From assembly GCF_900115685.1 (NCBI RefSeq), contig NZ_FOXJ01000005.1, forward strand, positions 193,594-257,593: a DNA stretch of 64,000 nucleotides. The letters are read 5' to 3'. Position 1 is the first letter of the stretch, and every line of letters begins with the position of its first letter. This document shows positions 59,114 to 64,000 of the stretch, piece by piece. Position numbers and translations under genes: made by a program. A model generated the notes under the pieces. That model made no database searches and had not been told where the DNA came from. It was given only the letters and a program-made list of their open reading frames with translations. Source of the stretch: Variovorax sp. 770b2. Lineage in GTDB: Bacteria > Pseudomonadota > Gammaproteobacteria > Burkholderiales > Burkholderiaceae_C.

Positions 59114-59163
59114 ATTTCCCGATTTTCAAATCTCCCTAAAAAAACAAGAAATACCCGTCGGAA

Positions 59164-59814
59164 ATGTCAATGATCAACGTGTTATTTGTAGAAGACCAGC
59201 CTCTGGTGTCGGAGGCGACTGCGGAAAAAATTGCGCGCAGCCCCCACGTCGCCAATATCGAGATCTGCAACAGCGCCGAAAAGGCGCTGCTCGCATTGAA
59301 GGCGACGCCCGACCGCTGGGGCCTTATTCTTCTGGATCTGGATGTGCCCGGTGCCGTCGGCCTTTCCCTGGCCATGGAAATCAAGAAAATGGGCAAGGAG
59401 GGCTCCACCTGCATCCTGACCGGAACGTACCGGGCCGATTACATCGCGCAAACCAAGGCCAGCGGATTCCAGGGCTACATTCTCAAGGCCATTGAAATCA
59501 AGGAGCTCGAGGCCAGCCTCGAAAAAGCCATTGCGGGCGAAAAGGTATTTCCCGATATTCCCGACCTCGGCGGGGATTCGGGCGCCATCCGGCTGACCAA
59601 CCGCCAATGCCAATGCCTTGAATTCGTCGGCGCCGGGCATTCCACCAAGGAAATTGCGCGATTGCTGTCATTGCATCCCGGAACGGTCAATTACCACATC
59701 GACTCCGCCATGGAGGCATTGGGCGTCAAATCGCGCGCGCATGCCGTCCAGAAGGCATTGCAACTGGGTCTCCTCGCAGGCTTTGCCGCAAGGAGCAGCG
59801 ATGGAAATGCTTGA
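59164..59814 (+). CDS. NarL/LuxR-family response regulator
   Basis: This 216-residue regulator has an intact receiver (acid pocket ED at 10-11, phosphoacceptor D58 in LILLDLDVPG, K108 in GYILKAI) and a C-terminal LuxR helix-turn-helix (LTNRQCQCLEFVGAGHSTKE, HPGTVNYHIDSAMEALGVKS). It is translationally coupled to the sensor kinase, whose ATG lies 14 bases before this stop. Targets are unknown. The shared motifs at 58.65 and 61.87 kb are candidates. Confidence 0.9.
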   Translation: MSMINVLFVEDQPLVSEATAEKIARSPHVANIEICNSAEKALLALKATPDRWGLILLDLDVPGAVGLSLAMEIKKMGKEGSTCILTGTYRADYIAQTKASGFQGYILKAIEIKELEASLEKAIAGEKVFPDIPDLGGDSGAIRLTNRQCQCLEFVGAGHSTKEIARLLSLHPGTVNYHIDSAMEALGVKSRAHAVQKALQLGLLAGFAARSSDGNA

Positions 59815-61246
59815 AAATTTTCGCCGCAATATCGCAAACAATGCCGGGGCGATCGACGAATCGCTCATGGAAAACCAGGGCAAGGTTTCGCGCTCCCTGA
59901 TCAATGTGACGCTGGCGCACCGGCATCTGGCGGAGCGGCAATTCGTCGTCCAGCAAATCGCTTATTGGATCACCGTGCTCGGTTTGCTGGTGGCCGAAGC
60001 GAGCGCTCCCGTTCTCACCTCGACCTCCATGTGGATATGGCTGGCGGTTTCGGTCGTGACGTGGATTGTGCGCGTCAGCCTCTTCTGGCCATTGACGCAA
60101 TTGCCGCCGGCCATTGTCAAGAAATCGCTCTGGCTGAAATTGATTCCGCTCACCATCAGCGTCATTGCGTGCCTGTATTGGATCTGGACCATCAAATTGT
60201 TCGCGGGACCGGTGCTCACCGTGCGCGAATTGATCATGTGCATCGGCCTGCTCAGCATCAGCGTGTCGATGACCGGCATGTGGCCGGTCACGCCGCTGGC
60301 GGTGGTCATCTACAACAGCGTGCTGTGGGGCGCTTTTTCCATCAGCCTGTATTCGAACGGGGTGGCGAGCTTTCCGGTGATCGTGGCGCTCGATGTGGGT
60401 GTGCTGGCCGTGCTCTGGCTCAATATCTTCATTGCCATCCGCCAGCTCAACGACCAGCTCGAGCGCACCCGCGAAACCAGCCAATTGGTGGTTGCGCTCG
60501 AAACCGCCAACAGCAAGCTGGAACGCCTGAAGGACACGGCCTACAAGACCCTGGACACGCGCTCCGAATTCTTTGCCGGCGCGAGCCACGATTTCCAGCA
60601 GCGGCTGCATGCCGCCAAATTGTGGGTGCTGTCCGCCATGGCGGCCACCAAGGCGAATCAATCAGCGGAATCCACGCTCGACCGGCTGGGCCAGGAAGTC
60701 GATGCGCTGCAGGTCTATATCAACAATATCCTGGAATTCGCGCGGATCGAATCGCTCGATGCGGGCGTGAAGATCCGGGCGACGGAGATTCAATCGCTGT
60801 TCCAGAAGCTGGATCTTCATTTCGAGAAAATCGCGGAGCAGAACGGCGTGCAATTGCGCTTTCACATGGCCCGCATCACCATAGGAACCGATGCCTCCAT
60901 GCTGTTGCGGATGCTGGAGAACCTGGTGTCCAATGCGCTCAAATACACCAAGGGCGGCGTATTGGTGTGTGCCCGCAAGACGTCAAGGGGCGTGTCCATC
61001 GAAGTCTGGGACCAGGGCAACGGCATCAAGCCCGAAGCGCAGCAGCGGATATTCGATGCCTTCCACCAGGAAGATTCCAGCGACCAGGGCCGCGCCAAGG
61101 GCGTTGGATTGGGCCTGGCCATCGTCAAGCGTTTTGCTGCGCGCCTGAATTACCGCATCGAAGTCAAATCCATCATGGGCCGGGGTACGCTTTTCAGGAT
61201 TCTCATTCCCCGGGAATTCGTGATCGGTACGGTTTCCGGCGATTAA
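59801..61246 (+). CDS. Membrane-bound sensor histidine kinase
   Basis: This 481-residue hybrid-free kinase has an N-terminal cytoplasmic stretch, a multi-helix membrane region (about 48-225; for example YWITVLGLLVAEASAPVL and LIMCIGLLSISVSMTGMW), a coiled coil (ERTRETSQLVVALETANSKL), the phosphoaccepting H263 in GASHDFQQRLHAAKL, an N-box MLENLVSNALKYT and G-boxes WDQGNGI and GVGLGLAIVKRFA. The multi-pass sensor without a periplasmic domain suggests a membrane-borne or hydrophobic signal. It pairs with the overlapping response regulator. The ATG at 59801 is chosen for that overlap. Confidence 0.9.
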   Translation: MEMLENFRRNIANNAGAIDESLMENQGKVSRSLINVTLAHRHLAERQFVVQQIAYWITVLGLLVAEASAPVLTSTSMWIWLAVSVVTWIVRVSLFWPLTQLPPAIVKKSLWLKLIPLTISVIACLYWIWTIKLFAGPVLTVRELIMCIGLLSISVSMTGMWPVTPLAVVIYNSVLWGAFSISLYSNGVASFPVIVALDVGVLAVLWLNIFIAIRQLNDQLERTRETSQLVVALETANSKLERLKDTAYKTLDTRSEFFAGASHDFQQRLHAAKLWVLSAMAATKANQSAESTLDRLGQEVDALQVYINNILEFARIESLDAGVKIRATEIQSLFQKLDLHFEKIAEQNGVQLRFHMARITIGTDASMLLRMLENLVSNALKYTKGGVLVCARKTSRGVSIEVWDQGNGIKPEAQQRIFDAFHQEDSSDQGRAKGVGLGLAIVKRFAARLNYRIEVKSIMGRGTLFRILIPREFVIGTVSGD

Positions 61247-61635
61247 CCGGCCAGGTCGAAAAACGTCACGCGCCAGCGGCGATTTTCGGTGCGCGGCAAT
61301 TCAATGGCCAATTTGTCGACGCGATGGCGTGCCTCGGCAATCTGCTGGCCGATCACCGCCACGGCTTCCTGGAATTGGCTTTCGGCTATTTCGCGGTAAT
61401 CGCAACCGAAATGCGCCTTCAATCTTTCCGTGCAATTGCTGTGGAAACCCCGGTGCAGCGCCTTCGGTAAATTCCCTGCAGCCTGCTCCAATGCAATGCG
61501 CAATGCATCGAGCCTGGCGGCCGACAACGGTCCCCCTTCGCCCTTGACGTGCCGCAGCGAGCCGAACTCGGCTTCGATGTCCGCGGCCAGCGGCGACAGA
61601 TACGGGGCTTTCGATTGTTGCGGGCTCTTTGCCAT
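61243..61635 (-). CDS. Small protein, possibly phage-antirepressor-like
   Basis: This 130-residue protein is charged and helical. The central FHSNCTERLKAHFGCDYREI and FQEAVAVIGQQI resemble the C-terminal domain of phage P22-type antirepressors (short-range Leu-Phe-Gly with a following Glu-Ala helix), but I cannot confirm this without a search. Its stop overlaps the kinase stop by four bases (convergent). With the repressor-like protein at 58685 it gives the kinase cassette a faint phage flavour. Confidence 0.55.
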   Translation of the reverse strand: MAKSPQQSKAPYLSPLAADIEAEFGSLRHVKGEGGPLSAARLDALRIALEQAAGNLPKALHRGFHSNCTERLKAHFGCDYREIAESQFQEAVAVIGQQIAEARHRVDKLAIELPRTENRRWRVTFFDLAG

Positions 61636-62061
61636 TCATCCCTGGGACTCGCGCCATCGTTGAAAACGCAAAAGCGGGCGCGGACAACGCTTTTGACATG
61701 TGTCCATTGCAGCATCGCAGTCCGCCGGAGGGAATACGCAGAATTCACTGGTGTTGCGGGAAGTCGCGTACACGGAAGTTTTACCGATCGGTCAAACATC
61801 GAACTTTCAGCCTCCGGCAATTGCGTCATTGGCGCGCTGCGACTGGTATTAGTCATTAGTTGTTTGAAATTTAGTTTTCACTAAAGTCCCTGGGTGCGCC
61901 TCATCGGATGGCGCGGGAGTGAAAGCAATGCAGGCCGCATCGAGGGCAATGATCCTGGGAGGGAGCGTGACGACTGTTTCCGTCCACGGGCGGGAGAGCG
62001 ATCGCCTCGGTGCGGCTGGCTTGCGGGACAGGGAGGTGCTGTGAGGAGGGGGGTGGACGTG
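61636..62061. other. Intergenic region with inverted repeat
   Basis: This 426-base gap holds GTCATTAGTTGTTT (61852-61865) and TTTAGT-TTTC-ACTAAA (61870-61885), which echo the sequences before the helix-turn-helix gene at 58685. Short open frames here have no convincing start. A purine-rich GAGGAGGGGGG stands ahead of the next gene. Confidence 0.45.
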
Positions 62062-62313
62062 ATGGACATCGATCGGCTGCTGATCCGGAATTCCGAGGCC
62101 CGGCAGGCGCATTGGCGTGCGACGGAAGCCAGCCGCAGGGCGGCGGGTTTTCTCATCGGCGTGTGCGTGGTCGCCGTCTACAGCTGTGCGTTCGTGGTGT
62201 CGATGATCTGCATGTGCGACGACCCGGTGGAGTGCGGGTGCAGCCGGTCGCCCGGTGCGCTGATCGAGCACGCGATGGGTTGGAGTCCGCCGGCGTGCGC
62301 GTGCATGAAATGA
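62062..62313 (+). CDS. Small membrane protein, Cys-rich tail
   Basis: This 83-residue protein starts MDIDRLLIRNSEARQAHWRA, has one strong membrane helix (GFLIGVCVVAVYSCAFVVSM) and then a tail with six cysteines (CMCDDPVECGCS and CACMK). A good purine-rich ribosome site precedes the ATG. An upstream ATG at 61894 would add 56 Arg/Gly-rich residues that look non-coding. Family not recognised. The Cys pattern could bind metal or form disulfides. Confidence 0.55.
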   Translation: MDIDRLLIRNSEARQAHWRATEASRRAAGFLIGVCVVAVYSCAFVVSMICMCDDPVECGCSRSPGALIEHAMGWSPPACACMK

Positions 62314-62374
62314 GACCGCCGACGCGGCGAAACGCAGTCTCCCCCCTCCGACCAGGTAGGCCCGGTTCGCAAGA

Positions 62375-62398
62375 ACGCCTCTAGAAACGCCTCTAGAA
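62375..62398 (+). repeat. 12-bp tandem duplication across the recJ stop codon
   Basis: ACGCCTCTAGAA occurs twice in a row (62375-62386, 62387-62398). The second copy contains the recJ stop (TAG on the minus strand, 62395-62393). The first copy would supply a back-up Phe-stop if the first stop were lost. Confidence 0.85.
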
Positions 62399-64000
62399 CT
62401 CCGCCCCCTCGACCAGGAAGCGCAGGCGCCGCACGCCCTGCCATTCGTCCGCATCCAGGCGGAACGCGAGCTTCACTTTCGGCGGCAACGGCTCGGTGTG
62501 GCTGAACCAGATCGCATCGATGGGCTGGCCCTGGTGGCGCAGCTTGAGCGCCAGGTGCTTCTCGCCGACGAGGCGCTGCGACACCACTTCCACGTCCTCG
62601 CTGAAGGTCGGCGGCGCAAAGCCCTGGCCCCACACCTCGCGGTGCAGCGTGTCCACCAAGTCGATGCGCATGTACTCGCGCGCGATCGGCCCGTCGGTCT
62701 CGATCTGGCGCGTGAGCGCGGCCACGGCCAGCCACTCGCCGGCCACCTGCGCGAGCGCCTGCTCGAAGGTCTTGAAATGCTCGCGTGCCACGGTGCAGCC
62801 CGCCGCCATCGCATGCCCGCCGAAACGCAGCAGCACGCCCGGATGGCGCTTGGCCACCAGGTCCAGCGCATCGCGCAAATGAAAGCCCGGAATCGACCGG
62901 CCCGAGCCCTTGAGCTCCTGCTCCTTGCCCGGCGCGCCGCTCGCGGCGAACACGAATGTCGGGCGATGAAATCGATCCTTGATGCGCGAGGCCACGATGC
63001 CGACCACGCCTTCGTGGAAGTTCGCATCGAACACGCTGATGGCGGCCGGCGGGGCTGCGATGCCGTTGCCGCTGTCGTCGGCGGCGAAGAGCGATTCGGC
63101 CAGCAGCAGCGCCTGGTCGCGCATGCCGCCCTCGATGTCGCGCCGCTCGCGGTTGATGCCGTCGAGCATGCGCGCGAGTTCGTCGGCGCGGCCCGCATCG
63201 TCGGTCAGCAGGCACTCGATGCCCAGCGTCATGTCGGCCAGGCGCCCCGCCGCGTTGATGCGCGGGCCGAGCGCAAAGCCGAAGTCGAAGGTGGTGGCCG
63301 CCGACGCCGTGCGGCCCGCGGCCTTGAAGAGCGCGGCCACGCCCGCGGGCATCGCGCCCGCGCGGATGCGGCGCAGGCCCTGCGCGACCAGGCGGCGGTT
63401 GTTGGCGTCCAGCTTCACCACGTCGGCGACGGTGCCCAGCGCGACCAGCGGCAGCAGCGCATCGAGCTTGGGCTGCGTGGCCACGTCGAACACGCCGCGC
63501 GTGCGCAACTCGGAGCGCAGCGCGAGCAACACGTAGAACATGACACCGACGCCCGCGATGCTCTTGCTCTCGAACTCGCAGCCCGGCTGGTTCGGATTCA
63601 CCAGCACATCGGCCACCGGCAGTTCGGGGCCGGGCAGGTGGTGATCGGTCACCAGCACCTGCAGGCCGCGCGCTTTCGCAGCCGCCACGCCCTCGACGCT
63701 GGCGATGCCGTTGTCCACGGTGATCAGCATGTCGGCGCCGCTGTCGGCCACGCGTTCGGCGATGGGCGGCGTGAGGCCGTAGCCGTCGACCACGCGATCG
63801 GGCACGAGGTAGCTCACGTGCTTGGCGCCCAGGAGGCGCAGGCCGCGCACGCCGACCGCGCACGCGGTGGCGCCGTCGCAGTCGTAGTCGGCGACGATGC
63901 ACAGGCGCTTGTCCTGCGCCATCGCGTCGGCCAGCAGCACGGCGGCTTCGCGCGTGCCGCGCAGGGTGTCGGGGAGCAGCAGGCGGGCGAGGCCGTCGTC
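62393..64000 (-). CDS. recJ: Single-strand-specific exonuclease RecJ, C-terminal 536 residues (start beyond right edge)
   Basis: RecJ is the 5'-3' single-strand DNA exonuclease used in recombination and mismatch repair. The visible part has motif I (VADYDCDGATA), DHH motif III (VTDHHLPG), NPNQPGCEF, GTVADVVKLDANNR, and the DHHA1 part with FGGHAMAAGC, then the OB-fold end (VKLAFRLDADEW). The frame continues through 64000, where the sequence reads LPDTLRGTREAA before the DHH core. About 30-40 N-terminal residues are missing from the window. Confidence 0.95.
   Translation of the reverse strand, partial: DDGLARLLLPDTLRGTREAAVLLADAMAQDKRLCIVADYDCDGATACAVGVRGLRLLGAKHVSYLVPDRVVDGYGLTPPIAERVADSGADMLITVDNGIASVEGVAAAKARGLQVLVTDHHLPGPELPVADVLVNPNQPGCEFESKSIAGVGVMFYVLLALRSELRTRGVFDVATQPKLDALLPLVALGTVADVVKLDANNRRLVAQGLRRIRAGAMPAGVAALFKAAGRTASAATTFDFGFALGPRINAAGRLADMTLGIECLLTDDAGRADELARMLDGINRERRDIEGGMRDQALLLAESLFAADDSGNGIAAPPAAISVFDANFHEGVVGIVASRIKDRFHRPTFVFAASGAPGKEQELKGSGRSIPGFHLRDALDLVAKRHPGVLLRFGGHAMAAGCTVAREHFKTFEQALAQVAGEWLAVAALTRQIETDGPIAREYMRIDLVDTLHREVWGQGFAPPTFSEDVEVVSQRLVGEKHLALKLRHQGQPIDAIWFSHTEPLPPKVKLAFRLDADEWQGVRRLRFLVEGAEF

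Overview
The window reads as chromosome of a high-GC betaproteobacterium, most likely of the Comamonadaceae (a Variovorax-like organism). The evidence is the petABC-sspA-sspB order, the family resemblance of the core genes, and GC-rich codon use on almost every gene. This assignment comes from gene content and recall of the families, not from a search.

Left edge (1-6.6 kb). The window opens inside a secreted, repeat-rich surface protein on the minus strand. A LuxR-type regulator with a degenerate receiver domain follows. Then come core genes: the cytochrome bc1 operon petABC, behind a recognisable sigma70 promoter, sspA, sspB and a tRNA-Thr(TGT) with a strong terminator behind it.

Flagellar-type export block (6.8-28.2 kb). 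One long operon with mostly overlapping stops and starts encodes fliQR-flhBA, flgFGAHI, flgBC, fliEF, a divergent protein in the fliG position, fliHIJ(K), flgDE, fliM-like, fliNOP and the sigma factor fliA. Flagellin, filament cap, hook-filament junction, stator, anti-sigma and chemotaxis genes are absent from the window. The C-ring proteins are short and unusual, and FlgH lacks a lipobox.

TPR and Rhs block (28.2-48.4 kb). Three TPR proteins and a small unknown protein lead to a giant YD-repeat (Rhs-type) protein of about 5,130 residues. It carries an inserted bulb-lectin domain, a LysM motif, a hydrophobic Gly/Ala segment and a C-terminal candidate nuclease tip, and it is followed by a probable immunity gene.

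Modified-peptide cluster (48.5-56.3 kb). Two convergent operons encode a GNAT acetyltransferase, an ATP-grasp ligase, a YcaO enzyme and a PLP gamma-lyase-family enzyme on the plus strand. On the minus strand they encode a 60-residue candidate precursor peptide, two iron/2-oxoglutarate-type oxygenases, a second PLP enzyme and an FkbM methyltransferase. I take this to be an undescribed RiPP-type pathway.

The most striking link is a promoter-like motif, TAAACAAA-N11-(G/C)(C/T)GGAYRW, found four times with identical spacing. It lies ahead of the second TPR gene, the giant Rhs gene, the GNAT/ATP-grasp/YcaO operon and the precursor-peptide operon. Its form and spacing match sigma28 (FliA) promoters, and a fliA gene lies in the same window. 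This suggests, without proving, that the export apparatus, the Rhs toxin and the modified peptide form one regulon. A 20-bp direct repeat (19/20 identical) just downstream of the tRNA-Thr and again at 58.6 kb brackets the whole 52-kb block and may mark a decayed genomic island.

Right edge (56.5-64 kb). This part holds two short-chain dehydrogenases, a small helix-turn-helix protein, a response regulator and sensor kinase pair, an antirepressor-like protein, a small membrane protein and most of recJ.
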